Shown: positions 13,849 through 23,956, counted from the stretch's first letter. The stretch is DNA of 64,000 nt from Pseudonocardia bannensis (GCF_012911875.1 NZ_JAAXKZ010000014.1:1-64000), one strand, 5' to 3'. Translations and numbers: made by a program. Notes: a model not told the origin generated them from the letters alone.

Positions 13849-15043
13849 CCGCCGTGGGCTGACCCTCGGTGGCCAGCGCGTCGTGGCCGTGCATCCAGGC
13901 CAGGTCCTCCGGCAGCCGGGCGAGCCGGGAGTCCCGCTGCCGCAGGGCCGGGCTGTCGTCGGGCAGGTGCAGTGCCGGCGAGGTCGCCCACGAGGCCAGC
14001 TGCACCTGCCGGGTCCGGCCCCGACGGCGCGCGGTGTAGCGGTCCAGCGCGCCGGGGACGTCCTCGGCGCCGCATTCTGCGAGCTCCGCGGCCAGGACGG
14101 CGGCGTCCTCGATGGTCTGGTTGGCGCCCTGGCCGTGGTGCGGCAGCATCGCGTGCGCCGCGTCGCCGAGCAGGATCACCGCCCCGCGGTTCCAGCGGTG
14201 CAACGGTGGGCGGGAGAACAGGCCCCACCGCGGTCCCTGCGGCGCCGCGTCGATCATCTGGGTGACGGCAGGGTGCCAGCCGGCGAAGGGCGCGAGATGC
14301 TCGCCGGGCTCGGCGTCGGTCATCCACACCGGCGACGTCCAGCGTGCGGGACCCTCGACCACCGCCAGGAAGTTGATCACCGATCCGTCCCCGATCGGGT
14401 AGTGCAGCAGGTGCGCACCGGGCCCGACCCAGAACTGGATCGCACCGGGATCGGGGAGCGCGGTGAGTTGCCCGACCGGGACGAGCCCGCGGAAGCCGCT
14501 GGTGCCCGAGTAGGCCGCGCTGTCGCCACCGGTGACCCAGCTGCGGACCACCGAGTGCACGCCGTCGGCCCCGACGACCACGTCGGCGTCGACCTCCCGG
14601 CCGTCCGCGCCGCGGACCCGCACGGCGCCGTCGCGCTGCTCGATGTCGGTCACCCGCCACCCCAGGTGCAGGTGCTCGGGACCCCAGGCCTCGCCCAGCA
14701 GCAGCTGCAGGTGGACACGGTGCACACCGAGGAACGGTGCGCCGAACCGGTCGCGGTACCACCCCGCGACGGGGTGCGCGGTGATGCGGTGCCCGTCGAC
14801 TCCGCGACGGTGGATGAGCTCGGTGGGCTCGAACGACACCCGTTCGAGGGCGTCGACGAGACCGACCTCGCGCAGCACCCGGGTTCCGTTGGCGGCCAGC
14901 GCCACCGCGGCGCCGACCTCGCGCAGCTCGGGGGCCTGCTCGAGAACCTCGGCCGTGACGCCGCGTCGGCGCAGCAGCAACGCCAGGGTCAGTCCGCCGA
15001 CGCCGGCACCGACGATCACCACCCGCAGCGGTCGTCCCGACAT
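13829..15043 (-). CDS. FAD-dependent aromatic-ring hydroxylase family monooxygenase
   Basis: A 404-aa class A flavin monooxygenase. The Rossmann motif GAGVGG lies at residues 12-17. A DG motif follows in VVGADGVHSVVR near 160, and the GD motif LLGDAAHAMLPHHGQG near 293 binds the FAD ribityl chain. The family hydroxylates aromatics such as 3-hydroxybenzoate or salicylate with NAD(P)H and O2; the substrate here is unknown. It is transcribed against its neighbours. Its 3' end overlaps the LLM gene by 20 nt and its 5' side faces xerD across 195 bp that contain a TTCC/GGAA inverted repeat. Confidence 0.9.
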   Translation of the reverse strand: MSGRPLRVVIVGAGVGGLTLALLLRRRGVTAEVLEQAPELREVGAAVALAANGTRVLREVGLVDALERVSFEPTELIHRRGVDGHRITAHPVAGWYRDRFGAPFLGVHRVHLQLLLGEAWGPEHLHLGWRVTDIEQRDGAVRVRGADGREVDADVVVGADGVHSVVRSWVTGGDSAAYSGTSGFRGLVPVGQLTALPDPGAIQFWVGPGAHLLHYPIGDGSVINFLAVVEGPARWTSPVWMTDAEPGEHLAPFAGWHPAVTQMIDAAPQGPRWGLFSRPPLHRWNRGAVILLGDAAHAMLPHHGQGANQTIEDAAVLAAELAECGAEDVPGALDRYTARRRGRTRQVQLASWATSPALHLPDDSPALRQRDSRLARLPEDLAWMHGHDALATEGQPTAVTTARG

Positions 15044-15152
15044 CGAGCCTCCTTCCGCCCGGGCGGCGACGGTGCCGGCCCCGGGAGCGCGGCGATCGGT
15101 CGGCGCCGCCGCCGCCGACCGTAGGGCGGAATCGGACGAGTGGGTCGTTCAT

Positions 15153-15169
15153 GTTCCGCAATGAGGAAC
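15153..15169. promoter_or_regulatory. possible operator, inverted GTTCC-N7-GGAAC
   Basis: GTTCC (15153-15157) and GGAAC (15165-15169) form an inverted repeat with a 7-nt AT-richer centre, and a third GTTCC follows at 15175. It lies 110 bp before the start of the FAD monooxygenase gene and 70 bp before xerD. IclR-type aromatic-pathway regulators bind sites of this general form, but no such regulator is nearby. Confidence 0.25.
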
Positions 15170-15238
15170 GGACGGTTCCGGACGACGGCCCGGGCGCGTC
15201 GGGCCCGTCGCCGGCCGGTGCTGGGGCAGCATGATCAG

Positions 15239-16186
15239 GTGCGGGAACAGCTGAACGGGACCGGCCTGGCCGGCGACACGCGGGCGGAGGCCGTCGTCGA
15301 GGCCTACCTCGCGCACCTCGCGGTCGAGCGCGGCAGCTCGCCCAACACTCTGCGGTCCTACACCGGCGACCTGCGCCGCTACCGCGACTACCTGAGCGAA
15401 CACGGCATCGACGACCTGGCCGCCGTCCGGGAGGCCGACGTGAGCGGGTTCGTGGCGGCGCTGCGCAGCGGGCCCGCCCCGCTCGCGGCGTCGTCGGCCG
15501 CCCGGGCGCTCGCGGCGGTGCGGGGACTGCACCGGTTCGCCGTGCGTGACGGGCTGGTCCCCGCCGACGTGGCCCGCGCCGTCGCGCCCCCGGCGCTGCC
15601 CAAACGCCTGCCGAAGTCGCTCACCGTGGATCAGGTCGAACAGCTCCTCGCCGGGTGCATCGGCGACGGCCCCGCGCCACTGCGCGACCGCGCACTGCTC
15701 GAACTGCTGTACTCGACCGGCGCACGGATCTCCGAGGCCGTCGGCATCGACCTCGACGACCTCGACCTGGCCGGCCGCACCGTCCTGCTGCGCGGCAAGG
15801 GCGGCAAGCAGCGGATCGTGCCGGTCGGGCGGCCCGCGCTCGCGGCCGTCGAGGCCTACCGGGTCCGTGCCCGGCCCGATCTCGCCGCCCGGGGTCGTGG
15901 CACCCCGGCGCTGTTGCTCAACGCGCGCGGTGCGCGGCTGTCGCGGCAGAGCGCCTGGCACGCGCTGCGGGCCGCGGCCGAGGTCGCCGGGGTGGACGCG
16001 GAGGTGTCGCCGCACACGCTGCGACACTGCTTCGCGACGCACCTGCTGTCCGGTGGTGCGGACGTCCGCGTCGTGCAGGAACTGCTCGGACACGCCTCGG
16101 TGACGACCACGCAGGTCTACACGCACGTCACCGTCGACTCGCTGCGGGAGGTCTACGCCCTGGCGCACCCGCGCGCCCGAGGGTGA
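15239..16186 (+). CDS. xerD: tyrosine recombinase XerD
   Basis: A 315-aa site-specific recombinase of chromosome-dimer resolution. The N-terminal SAM-like core-binding domain spans about residues 15-105. The catalytic set is visible: Arg in [13 protein letters not shown], Lys in RGKGGKQR, then [12 protein letters not shown] (His, Arg), [16 protein letters not shown] (His) with the Tyr nucleophile. The GTG at 15239 was chosen to give a normal-length N-terminus; upstream in-frame sequence is Arg-rich and unlike the family. Its place before parA-scpA-scpB is conserved, which marks it as the housekeeping recombinase and not an element integrase. Confidence 0.94.
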   Translation: MREQLNGTGLAGDTRAEAVVEAYLAHLAVERGSSPNTLRSYTGDLRRYRDYLSEHGIDDLAAVREADVSGFVAALRSGPAPLAASSAARALAAVRGLHRFAVRDGLVPADVARAVAPPALPKRLPKSLTVDQVEQLLAGCIGDGPAPLRDRALLELLYSTGARISEAVGIDLDDLDLAGRTVLLRGKGGKQRIVPVGRPALAAVEAYRVRARPDLAARGRGTPALLLNARGARLSRQSAWHALRAAAEVAGVDAEVSPHTLRHCFATHLLSGGADVRVVQELLGHASVTTTQVYTHVTVDSLREVYALAHPRARG

Positions 16187-16241
16187 GCGGCCGAGGCTCC
16201 CCGTCGGCTCCGCCCGGGCGCCCCGCTATGGTCCGGCAACG

Positions 16242-17003
16242 ATGAAGACGATCATCCGCCTGCGGCGCGGGGCCGCGCTGTCCGCCACGACCGCCGGGCT
16301 GTGCCTGCTCCTCGCCGGCTGCGGTGCGGTGCAGATCAGTGGCAACAACGTCAGCTCCGGCTCCGGGCCGGCGGGGAGCGGCGAGGTCGAGACCGAGACC
16401 GGTCAGCAGGCCCACCCACATCCGGTCACCCGCCTGGAGATCGACTCCGACAGCGGTCGCGTCACCGTGCGCCCCGGGCCCGACGGCGCGGCCGCGGTGG
16501 GCCACACCTCGACCTGGTCCGGGACCCGGCCGGAACTCACCCAGGCCGTCGAGGGCGACACCTTGCGGATCACCGCGCGCTGCCCGGACCGCTCCGCCGG
16601 TGAGCGGTGCGAGGTCGACCTCACCGTCACGGTCCCGGCGGCGACCACGGTGCGCACGAAGCTCGGAGCCGGCGGTATCGAGGTCTCGGACCTGGCCGGT
16701 GACCAGGACCTGAGCACCTCGGCCGGGAAGATACGGGCGACCGGACTCCGCGCGGCGACCGTCACGGCGCGGGGGAGTGCCGGCTCGATCGAGCTCGAGT
16801 TCGCGACGCCGCCCCGGTCCGTCGACGCCCGTTCGTCGGCCGGTTCGGTGAGCGTCTACGTCCCGCGCAGCGGGCCGGTGTACCGCGTGGAAGCCTCGAC
16901 CAGTGCCGGTGACGTCGACGTCCAGGTGCCCGACGACCCGGGCGCCGACCCCCGCATCGCCGCACGCAGCAGTGCCGGGGACGTGACCGTCGGGTACCGC
17001 TGA
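16242..17003 (+). CDS. DUF4097 beta-strand-repeat lipoprotein
   Basis: A 253-aa predicted lipoprotein. The signal peptide ends in the lipobox LLAGC (Cys27), after which the chain would be lipidated and face the outside. The mature part is rich in repeated Ser-Ala-Gly strands (SSAGSVSV, STSAGDVDV, RSSAGDVTV), the hallmark of the DUF4097 putative-adhesin right-handed beta-solenoid. Function unknown; a surface structural or sensing role is likely. Isolated between xerD and parA. Confidence 0.85.
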   Translation: MKTIIRLRRGAALSATTAGLCLLLAGCGAVQISGNNVSSGSGPAGSGEVETETGQQAHPHPVTRLEIDSDSGRVTVRPGPDGAAAVGHTSTWSGTRPELTQAVEGDTLRITARCPDRSAGERCEVDLTVTVPAATTVRTKLGAGGIEVSDLAGDQDLSTSAGKIRATGLRAATVTARGSAGSIELEFATPPRSVDARSSAGSVSVYVPRSGPVYRVEASTSAGDVDVQVPDDPGADPRIAARSSAGDVTVGYR

Positions 17004-17225
17004 GGCCGCCGCGCCCGGGGGTTTACAGTGGTGCCCAATGTGCACCCCCGCGGACGGGCTCCAGCCTCCGCACCCGGGGTCCGGCGGCGCGCTGAGCACG
17101 CGGAATCGTCGGACAACAGTTCGACACCCAACGGCGGGGCGCGTTGCTGCTGGTCGGGCCTGCCTCCTAGTCTGCGTGCCTGGAACGTCCCCCTTCGGGG
17201 CCGCCCACGAGAGACCGGAGTCCGC

Positions 17226-18119
17226 ATGAACACGCCGCGGCCCTTCGACCCCCGGCCGGAGCCGCTCAGCGATGAGGCTGACGAGACGGATCTGTACGTT
17301 TCCGGGGGGCGACTCCGCCTGACCGCGCCCGTCCCGGCGCCGCTGACCGAGCACGGTCCAGCACGGGTCATCGCCGTGGCCAACCAGAAGGGCGGAGTGG
17401 GCAAGACGACCTCGACGATCAACTTGGGCGCCGCGCTCGCCGAGTACGGCCGTCGTGTCCTGCTCGTCGACTTCGACCCGCAGGGGGCGCTGTCGGTCGG
17501 TCTGGGCGTCCAGCCGCACCAGTTGGAGACCACGATCTACAACCTGCTGATGGAGCGGGGCCCCGAGACCGACGAGGTCATCCGCCCCACCACCGTCGAG
17601 GGCATGGACCTGCTGCCCAGCAACATCGACCTGTCCGCGGCCGAGGTCCAGCTCGTCACCGAGGTCGGCCGGGAGCAGGCGCTGGGCCGCGCGCTGAAGC
17701 GGGTGCTCGACCGCTACGACGTCATCCTCGTCGACTGCCAGCCCTCGCTGGGCCTGCTCACGATCAACGCGCTGGCCTGCGCCGACGCCGTGCTCATCCC
17801 GCTGGCCTGCGAGTTCTTCAGCCTGCGTGGCGTGGCGCTGCTGATGGACACGATCGACAAGGTTCGCGACCGGCTCAACCCCGACCTGCAAGTCCTGGGC
17901 ATCCTGGCGACCATGTTCGATCCGCGGACGCTGCACACCCGTGAGGTGCACCAGCGGGTCATCGAGGCGTTCGGTGACCTGGTCTTCGGCGCCGTCATCA
18001 ACCGCACGATCCGGTTCCCGGAGACCACGGTCGCCGGCGAACCGATCACGACGTGGGCGCCGACGTCCAACGGCGCGGAGGCCTACCGGCTGTTGGCCCG
18101 CGAGGTCCTCGCCCGGTGA
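17226..18119 (+). CDS. parA: ParA/Soj-family chromosome-partition ATPase
   Basis: A 297-aa ParA ATPase. The deviant Walker A KGGVGKT occupies residues 55-61, followed by LLVDFDPQGALS (Walker A' Asp) and VILVDCQPSLG (Walker B). The ATG at 17226 follows a good GGAG ribosome site 7 nt away; the longer upstream frame starts in non-coding DNA. This is the Rv1708-type copy next to scpA-scpB, not the parA near the origin, so its role is probably with the ScpAB condensin. Its stop overlaps the scpA start. A GGGGGT/ACCCCC inverted repeat (17017-17049) in the leader could be a terminator or regulatory hairpin. Confidence 0.93.
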   Translation: MNTPRPFDPRPEPLSDEADETDLYVSGGRLRLTAPVPAPLTEHGPARVIAVANQKGGVGKTTSTINLGAALAEYGRRVLLVDFDPQGALSVGLGVQPHQLETTIYNLLMERGPETDEVIRPTTVEGMDLLPSNIDLSAAEVQLVTEVGREQALGRALKRVLDRYDVILVDCQPSLGLLTINALACADAVLIPLACEFFSLRGVALLMDTIDKVRDRLNPDLQVLGILATMFDPRTLHTREVHQRVIEAFGDLVFGAVINRTIRFPETTVAGEPITTWAPTSNGAEAYRLLAREVLAR

Positions 18120-18961
18120 CCCTGGTCGAGAACGAACCGCTCGTCCCGGAAGGCGTCCCGACGGAGAACGGCCGCCGTCGCTTCACTGTGCGGCTGCACA
18201 ACTTCACCGGCCCGTTCGACCTGCTGCTGCAGCTGATCGGCAAGCACCAGCTGGACATCACCGAGATGGCGCTGCACCGGGTCACCGACGACTTCATCGC
18301 GCACCTGACCGATCTCGGCGACGACGCCGACCTGGACGAGACCACCGAGTTCCTCGTCATCGCCGCCACGCTGCTCGACCTGAAGGCGGCCCGGCTGCTG
18401 CCCGACGCCGAGGTCGAGGACGACGAGGACCTCGCCCTGCTCGAAGCCCGCGACCTGCTGTTCGCCAGGCTGCTGCAGTACCGCGCGTACAAGCAGGTCG
18501 CGGCGTTGTTCGTCGAGCTGGAGTCGACGGCCCTGCGCCGGTTCCCGCGCTCGGTCGCGCTGGAGGACCGGTTCGCCGGCCTGCTCCCCGAGGTCCTGCT
18601 CGGAGTGGGTCCGGAGAGCTTCGCCGAGCTGGCGGCCACGGTGTTCCGCCCCAAGCCGCCACCCACGGTCGGCCTCGACCACCTGCACGGGCCGAAGGTA
18701 TCGGTGGCCGAGCACATCGAACTGCTGCGCCGGCGGCTGATGGAACTGGGCGAGGCGACCTTCGCAACGCTCACCGCCGACTGCGTGTCGCCGCTGGAGG
18801 TCGTGGCCCGTTTCCTCGCGATCCTCGAGCTCTACCGCGAGGCGAGCATCTGGTTGGAGCAGCCGGAGGCGTTCGGGGAGCTGACAGTACGCTGGACCGG
18901 CGGATCCGAGAACCTCGTGCACAGCACATCCGCGGACGACGACACCGAGATCAGTGAGTGA
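18116..18961 (+). CDS. scpA: segregation and condensation protein A
   Basis: A 281-aa kleisin subunit of the SMC-ScpAB condensin. The N-terminal helix region FTVRLHNFTGPFDLLLQLIGKHQLDITEM (starting near residue 21) is the family signature for binding the SMC neck. LLDLKAARLLP follows near 92, and the C-terminal winged helix (about 200-265) binds the SMC head. The GTG at 18116 overlaps the parA stop; the frame is open upstream inside parA. It overlaps scpB by 8 nt, matching the required stoichiometric complex. Confidence 0.95.
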   Translation: MTLVENEPLVPEGVPTENGRRRFTVRLHNFTGPFDLLLQLIGKHQLDITEMALHRVTDDFIAHLTDLGDDADLDETTEFLVIAATLLDLKAARLLPDAEVEDDEDLALLEARDLLFARLLQYRAYKQVAALFVELESTALRRFPRSVALEDRFAGLLPEVLLGVGPESFAELAATVFRPKPPPTVGLDHLHGPKVSVAEHIELLRRRLMELGEATFATLTADCVSPLEVVARFLAILELYREASIWLEQPEAFGELTVRWTGGSENLVHSTSADDDTEISE

Positions 18962-19613
18962 CCCCGACAGCGTGAGCACCCCCAGCACCACCCCCTGCGT
19001 CGATGCCGACGACCCCGCCACCGGCCCGGGCGCCGAGGAGGCCACCGAGACGCCGGGGGTGCCGCCCGCCCTCGCCGACGACGCCGAACTGGACGCCGCG
19101 CTGGAGGCGCTGCTGCTCGTCGTGGACGCGCCCACCGACGAACAGACCCTGGCCGGGGCCCTCGGTCAGCCTGCGGACCGGGTCGGTGCCGCCCTGCTGC
19201 GGCTGGCCGACGGCTACCGGTCCGCGGGTCGCGGCATCGACCTGCGGCGCGCGGGTGAGGGCTGGCGCTTCTACACCCGCGAGACCTACGCCCCCTACGT
19301 CGAGCGGCTGCTGCTCGACGGGCAGCGGGCCCGGCTGACCCGGGCCGCACTGGAGACCCTCGCCGTCGTCGCCTACCGCCAGCCCGTCACCCGGGCCCGG
19401 GTGGCCGCGGTGCGCGGGGTCAACTGCGACGGCGTGCTGCGCACGTTGCTGACCCGTGGGCTGGTCGAGGAGGCCGGCGTCGACGGGCAGACCCAGGGAA
19501 CCCTGTTCCGTACTACCGAACTGTTCCTGGAGCGGCTGGGCCTGTCATCGGTGGACGAGTTGCCACCGCTGGCCCCGCTGTTGCCGGACGTGGATGCGAT
19601 CGACGAACTGTGA
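18954..19613 (+). CDS. scpB: segregation and condensation protein B
   Basis: A 219-aa partner of ScpA with two winged-helix domains (about residues 42-115 and 118-195). LTRAALETLAVVAYRQPVTRARVAAVRGVNCDGVLRTLL is the conserved second domain, quoted only in part here: LETLAVVAYRQPVTRARV. The first 40 residues are a disordered Thr/Glu/Ala tail. The GTG start overlaps scpA by 8 nt and the stop overlaps rluB, so parA-scpA-scpB-rluB are translated as a coupled chain. Confidence 0.95.
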   Translation: MSDPDSVSTPSTTPCVDADDPATGPGAEEATETPGVPPALADDAELDAALEALLLVVDAPTDEQTLAGALGQPADRVGAALLRLADGYRSAGRGIDLRRAGEGWRFYTRETYAPYVERLLLDGQRARLTRAALETLAVVAYRQPVTRARVAAVRGVNCDGVLRTLLTRGLVEEAGVDGQTQGTLFRTTELFLERLGLSSVDELPPLAPLLPDVDAIDEL

Positions 19614-20365
19614 TGAGTGTGAACAATCCCCAGACCCGGCCCGACGGCGTCCGACTGCAGAAGGTGCTCGCGCAGGCCGGTGTGGCCTCCCGCCGCGCCG
19701 CCGAGGAGCTGATCGCGGCCGGCCGCGTGAGCGTGGACGGCAAGGTCGTGCGCGAGATGGGCCGGCGGGTCGACCCGGACACCGCCGTGGTGCATGTCGA
19801 CGGTTCACGCATCGTGTTGCGCGAGGACCTGGTGCACCTGGCTCTGAACAAGCCGCGCGGGATGCTCTCCACGATGTCCGACGACCGCGGCCGGCCCTGC
19901 GTCGGCGACCTGGTGGCCGCTCGCACGGAGCGGCTGTTCCACGTCGGTCGGCTCGACGCAGACACCGAGGGACTGCTGCTGCTCACCAACGACGGCGATC
20001 TCGGGCACCGGCTCATGCACCCGTCGTTCGAGGTCGAGAAGACCTACATGGCGGAGGTGGCCGGGCAGCTACCGCGCGATCTCGGCAAGCGGCTGCGCGC
20101 CGGGGTCGAGCTCGAGGACGGTCCGGTGACCGTGCACTCGTTCCGGTTGGTCGACTCGCACGCCGGCCGGTCGATGATCGAACTGGTGCTGCACGAGGGG
20201 CGCAAGCACGTGGTGCGCCGGCTGATGGACGAGGTCGGGTTCCCGGTGCAGCGGCTGGTCCGCACCGCGATCGCCGACGTCCGGCTCGGCGACCAGCGGC
20301 CCGGCCGGATCCGGCCGCTGACCCGGCCCGAGGTCGGTGCTCTGTACAAGGCCGTCGGTCTCTGA
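19610..20365 (+). CDS. rluB: 23S rRNA pseudouridine synthase RluB family
   Basis: A 251-aa RsuA/RluB-type pseudouridine synthase. The S4 domain is at residues 15-60 (VRLQKVLAQAGVASRRAAEE). The catalytic Asp lies in GRLDADTEGLLLLTNDGDL near residue 115. RluB converts U2605 of 23S rRNA. Either the GTG at 19610, which overlaps the scpB stop, or the ATG at 19613 can start it. The association with scpAB is conserved in Actinobacteria and Firmicutes. Confidence 0.93.
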   Translation: MMSVNNPQTRPDGVRLQKVLAQAGVASRRAAEELIAAGRVSVDGKVVREMGRRVDPDTAVVHVDGSRIVLREDLVHLALNKPRGMLSTMSDDRGRPCVGDLVAARTERLFHVGRLDADTEGLLLLTNDGDLGHRLMHPSFEVEKTYMAEVAGQLPRDLGKRLRAGVELEDGPVTVHSFRLVDSHAGRSMIELVLHEGRKHVVRRLMDEVGFPVQRLVRTAIADVRLGDQRPGRIRPLTRPEVGALYKAVGL

Positions 20366-20427
20366 GATCGGGCGTCGCGCGGGGCGGTGGCATCGAGCTG
20401 ATAGCCGATCACTTAGGCTGCGGGCCC

Positions 20428-20790
20428 ATGGCGGTACGAGCGGTGCGAGGGGCCATCCAGGTCGACTCCGACGATCGTCAGGAGATCCTCGATGGCTCCG
20501 CGGAGCTGGTCAGCGCGGTGCTCAAGCGCAACGACCTCACCCCCGACGACATCATCTCGATCGTCTTCACCGCGACCCCCGACCTCACCGCGGAGTTCCC
20601 CGCATACGCCGCCCGGCTGCTGGGGCTGACCGACGTGCCGCTGCTGTGCGCGTCGGAGATCGCGGTGCCGGGAGCGCTGCCGCGCACGTTGCGGCTGCTC
20701 GCGCACGTCGAGACCGATCGGCCGCGCTCCGCGCTGCGGCACGTGTACCTGCGCGGAGCATCGGCGCTCCGCACGGACCTGCCGCAGTAG
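20428..20790 (+). CDS. aroH: chorismate mutase, AroH class
   Basis: A 120-aa monofunctional chorismate mutase of the trimeric AroH fold, making prephenate for Phe and Tyr synthesis. MAVRAVRGAIQVDSDD is the canonical start with the active-site Arg7. TPDLTAEFPA near residue 58, the CASEIAVPGALPR segment with active-site residues, and HVYLRGASALRTDL at the end complete the family pattern. The ATG at 20428 gives the normal length. It is separated from rluB by 62 nt and followed by a GC-rich hairpin. Confidence 0.94.
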   Translation: MAVRAVRGAIQVDSDDRQEILDGSAELVSAVLKRNDLTPDDIISIVFTATPDLTAEFPAYAARLLGLTDVPLLCASEIAVPGALPRTLRLLAHVETDRPRSALRHVYLRGASALRTDLPQ

Positions 20791-21132
20791 GGCCCGGCCG
20801 GGCCTCCGGCCGGCGCGGTCGCCGGCCGGCCCAGCGCCGCCAACCCGGCGTCACCGACCCGGCGCCGCCGACCCAGTGCTACCGGCGATCACCGTTTCGG
20901 GGCCTCGAGCCGCGGACGGCGCGGTCACCGCCTTCGGCTCACCGATCAGGAGCTGGTGAGGCAGCGGTTGCGCCGTCCAGCGATCCGTTGCCGCTGACCG
21001 GGGAGCGCGACCGCATGCCCCTGACCGGCCGTGTCACCCCGCACGGCACAATGGAGCCAACCCGCGCCGGTCGTGGGGGCACGGCCGGTGATGCGGCGGA
21101 ATGGGCCGCAGGGCCCGGAGAGGGGTCGAGCG
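20791..21132. other. 342-nt intergenic region between aroH and cmk
   Basis: Begins with a terminator-like hairpin (20806-20829). The remainder is GC-rich with no open frame of coding character. The frame of cmk is open back to 21031 but the better start is at 21133 behind GGAGAGGGG, so 21031-21132 is probably leader. The cmk promoter should lie between 20830 and 21090; no clear -10/-35 pair was identified. Confidence 0.5.
20806..20829 (+). terminator. hairpin behind aroH
   Basis: CCGGCCGGC (20806-20814) pairs perfectly with GCCGGCCGG (20821-20829) around a 6-nt loop, 15 nt after the aroH stop. There is no T tract, as is common for actinobacterial terminators. Confidence 0.5.
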
Positions 21133-21843
21133 GTGTCCGGTCCGGGCAGGCTACGCGGCGTCGTGGCGATGGACGGGCCGTCGGGCACCGGCAAGTCGAC
21201 GGTCTCGCGGCGGCTGGCGATCGCGGGCGAGGCCGCGTATCTCGACACCGGGGCGATGTACCGGGCCGCGACCCTCGCGGTCCTGCGCGCGGGTCTGGAC
21301 GAGCAGAGCCCGGCCGAGGACATCACCGCCGTCGCCGTCGCGGCCGAGCTGGAGTCGATCACCGACCCGGCGGCGCCGAGGATCCTCCTCGACGGCGAGG
21401 ACGTCGAGGCGGAGATCCGGGGCGGGCCGGTGACGATGCTGGTCAGCGCGGTGTCCGCGCAGCCGACGGTTCGTGCGGTGCTCGTCGAGCGGCAGCGCAA
21501 GCTCATCGCGGAGGCACTGGGCACCGTCGGCGGAATCGTCGTGGAGGGCCGCGACATCGGCAGCGTGGTCGCGCCGGACGCCGAGCTGAAGGTGTACCTC
21601 ACCGCGTCCGAGGAGGTCCGCGCTGCTCGCCGCGGCGCTCAGGACCGCAAGGCCGGCCGCGCCGGGGACCACGAGACGACGCTGGCCGATGTCCGGCGCC
21701 GGGACCGGCTCGACTCGACCCGCGCCACGTCACCGCTGCACGCCGCCCCGGACGCATTGATCCTCGACACCGACGACCTCAGCGTCGATGCCGTGCTCGA
21801 CGAGCTGCTGCGCCTCGTGACCGAGCGCGGGCTCGTGTCGTGA
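21133..21843 (+). CDS. cmk: cytidylate kinase
   Basis: A 236-aa (d)CMP kinase. The P-loop GPSGTGKS is at residues 15-22, and [13 protein letters not shown] follows as the nucleotide-monophosphate-binding signature. [11 protein letters not shown] and the RRAAQDRKAG-like LID ([13 protein letters not shown]) follow. The GTG at 21133 has a strong GGAGAGGGG ribosome site and gives normal length; an ATG at 21091 is the alternative. The order cmk-plsC-der is widespread. Its stop overlaps the acyltransferase start. Confidence 0.94.
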   Translation: MSGPGRLRGVVAMDGPSGTGKSTVSRRLAIAGEAAYLDTGAMYRAATLAVLRAGLDEQSPAEDITAVAVAAELESITDPAAPRILLDGEDVEAEIRGGPVTMLVSAVSAQPTVRAVLVERQRKLIAEALGTVGGIVVEGRDIGSVVAPDAELKVYLTASEEVRAARRGAQDRKAGRAGDHETTLADVRRRDRLDSTRATSPLHAAPDALILDTDDLSVDAVLDELLRLVTERGLVS

Positions 21844-22496
21844 CCGCCCCGGCGGAACTCGCCGATCTACCCCCGGGCGCGTCGCAGCGGCTGCACGACC
21901 TCGCGCGTTGGGTGGGTACCTGGTGCTTTCGCCCGGTATACCGCGTTCGGGTCCATCACCTCGACCGGGTTCCCCCCACCGGCCCGGTGGTGCTCGTCGC
22001 AAATCACAGCGCGCTCGTGGACGGGCCGCTGCTGTACGGACTACTGGGGCGCCGCGCGGTGTTCTTGGTAAAGCAGGAGATGTTCACCGGGCCGCTGGCC
22101 TGGGCGTTGCCGCGAATCGGGCAGCTCGCGGTGCGCCGCGGCGAACCCGATCGCCGGCCGCTCATGGCGGCTCTCGGTGTGTTGCGGGGCGGTGGCCTGG
22201 TGGGGGTCTTCCCCGAGGGAACCCGGGGCAGCGGTGACGTGGCGGCGGCCCAGCACGGTGCGGCGTGGCTGGCGCGGGCGTCGGGTGCGGTCGTGCTGCC
22301 GGTCGTGTGCCGGGGCACCCGGCGGCCCGACGGCGTCCGCCGCCGCTTCCGGCCGCGGGTGGACGTCCTGGTGGGGGAGCCGTTGCCGGCTCCCGCAGGT
22401 AAGGGCCGCGCGGAGCTGACCGCGGCCACCGAGACCATCCGTGCCGCGCTGGCCGGGCTGGTCGTGGAGCTGGATGACGTACGGAGCAGAACGTGA
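21840..22496 (+). CDS. 1-acyl-glycerol-3-phosphate acyltransferase (PlsC family)
   Basis: A 218-aa PlsC-domain acyltransferase. The catalytic HX4D box is NHSALVD near residue 55, and the [10 protein letters not shown] motif near 123 binds the phosphate of the acceptor. The probable reaction is lysophosphatidic acid to phosphatidic acid at the membrane. It is squeezed between cmk and der with 4-nt overlaps at both ends, a conserved actinobacterial cluster (Cmk is fused to PlsC or Der in some relatives). Confidence 0.9.
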   Translation: MTAPAELADLPPGASQRLHDLARWVGTWCFRPVYRVRVHHLDRVPPTGPVVLVANHSALVDGPLLYGLLGRRAVFLVKQEMFTGPLAWALPRIGQLAVRRGEPDRRPLMAALGVLRGGGLVGVFPEGTRGSGDVAAAQHGAAWLARASGAVVLPVVCRGTRRPDGVRRRFRPRVDVLVGEPLPAPAGKGRAELTAATETIRAALAGLVVELDDVRSRT

Positions 22497-23956
22497 GTGC
22501 AGACGATCGCGCCGCGATGGCGGAGCTGGGCATCGACCCGGCCGACTTCGTGGCCATGGATGAAGAAGACGAGGGGGCGGGCGCCCCGGACGGTGTTGAC
22601 GGCGCCGTGGTGGCCACCCCGGTGCTGGCCGTGGTCGGCCGGCCCAATGTCGGCAAGTCGACGCTGGTCAACCGGATGCTTGGACGCCGTGAAGCGGTCG
22701 TGCAGGACGTCCCGGGAGTGACCCGCGATCGGGTCGCCTACGACGCGCTCTGGAACGGCCGCCGGTTCACGCTGGTCGACACCGGGGGCTGGGAACCGGA
22801 CGCGACCGGCCTGCAGGCCGCCGTCGCGGCGCAGGCCGAGCTGGCCATGCAGACCGCCGACGCGGTGTTGCTCGTGGTGGACGCGAGCGTCGGGGCCACC
22901 ACGACCGACGAGGCCGTCGCCCGGGTGCTGCGGCGCTCGGACCGGCCGGTCCTGCTGGCCGCGACCAAGGTCGACGACGACCGGCTCACCGCCGACACCG
23001 CCTCGCTGTGGCGGCTCGGGCTCGGCGAGCCGCACCCGGTGAGCGGTCTGCACGGCCGCGGTTCGGGCGACCTGCTCGACGCGATCCTGGAGGCGCTGCC
23101 GGAGACCCCGCGTGACACCTTCGGTGCGTCCTCGGGCGGCCCGCGCCGGGTCGCGCTGGTCGGCAAGCCGAACGTCGGCAAGTCGAGCCTGCTCAACCGG
23201 GTCTCCGGGGAGCTGCGTTCGGTGGTGCACGACGTGGCGGGCACGACCGTCGACCCGGTCGACTCGCTGGTGGAGCTGGACGGCGAGGTGTGGCGTTTCG
23301 TCGACACCGCCGGTCTGCGCAAGCGGGTCAAGATGGCCAGCGGCATGGAGTACTACGCCAGCCTGCGCACGCAGGCGGCCATCGAGGCCGCCGAGGTGGC
23401 CGTCGTGCTGCTGGACGCGAGCGAGCCGATCGCCGAGCAGGACCAGCGCGTGATCAGCATGGTCGAGGAGGCCGGCCGCGCGCTCGTCCTGGTGTTCAAC
23501 AAGTGGGACCTGGTCGACGAGGACCGCAGGCTCGCGATGAAGCGCGAGCTCGAACGCGACCTGGTGCGGGTGCGGTGGGCCGAGCGCGTCAACGTCTCCG
23601 CGCTCACCGGGCGGTCGGTCGCGAAGATCGCGCCCGCGCTGCGCACCGCGCTCGAGTCGTGGGACCAGCGCATTCCGACGGGCCGGCTCAACGGCTGGCT
23701 GGCGGACGTCATCGCCGCGACCCCGCCCCCGGTGCGCGGCGGCAAGCAGCCGAAGGTGCTCTTCGCAACCCAGGCCCAGACCCGTCCGCCGACGTTCGTG
23801 TTGTTCACCACCGGTTTCCTGGAGGCGGGGTACCGGCGGTTCCTGGAGCGGCGGCTGCGCGAGGAGTTCGGGTTCGAAGGCTCCCCGGTCCGGCTGTCGG
23901 TGCGGGTGCGGGAGAAGCGCGCGAAGAACGCGAAGAACGCGAAGAAGCAGCGCTGA
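22493..23956 (+). CDS. der: ribosome-assembly GTPase Der (EngA)
   Basis: A 487-aa double-GTPase needed for 50S maturation. The first G domain has GRPNVGKST near residue 49 and the second GKPNVGKSS near 223, with DTGGWE and DTAGLR switch motifs and NKWD in the second domain. The C-terminal KH-like domain (about 375-470) ends in a Lys/Arg/Asn-rich tail. An N-terminal acidic extension of about 45 residues precedes G1, usual in Actinobacteria. It closes the core operon; a gap of 62 nt follows. Confidence 0.96.
   Translation: MSADDRAAMAELGIDPADFVAMDEEDEGAGAPDGVDGAVVATPVLAVVGRPNVGKSTLVNRMLGRREAVVQDVPGVTRDRVAYDALWNGRRFTLVDTGGWEPDATGLQAAVAAQAELAMQTADAVLLVVDASVGATTTDEAVARVLRRSDRPVLLAATKVDDDRLTADTASLWRLGLGEPHPVSGLHGRGSGDLLDAILEALPETPRDTFGASSGGPRRVALVGKPNVGKSSLLNRVSGELRSVVHDVAGTTVDPVDSLVELDGEVWRFVDTAGLRKRVKMASGMEYYASLRTQAAIEAAEVAVVLLDASEPIAEQDQRVISMVEEAGRALVLVFNKWDLVDEDRRLAMKRELERDLVRVRWAERVNVSALTGRSVAKIAPALRTALESWDQRIPTGRLNGWLADVIAATPPPVRGGKQPKVLFATQAQTRPPTFVLFTTGFLEAGYRRFLERRLREEFGFEGSPVRLSVRVREKRAKNAKNAKKQR

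Noticed and set aside
15239-16186. Tyrosine recombinase as an element integrase
   Set aside because: Length, XerD-type motifs and the conserved place before parA-scpA-scpB mark it as housekeeping XerD. There is no att site or phage gene nearby.
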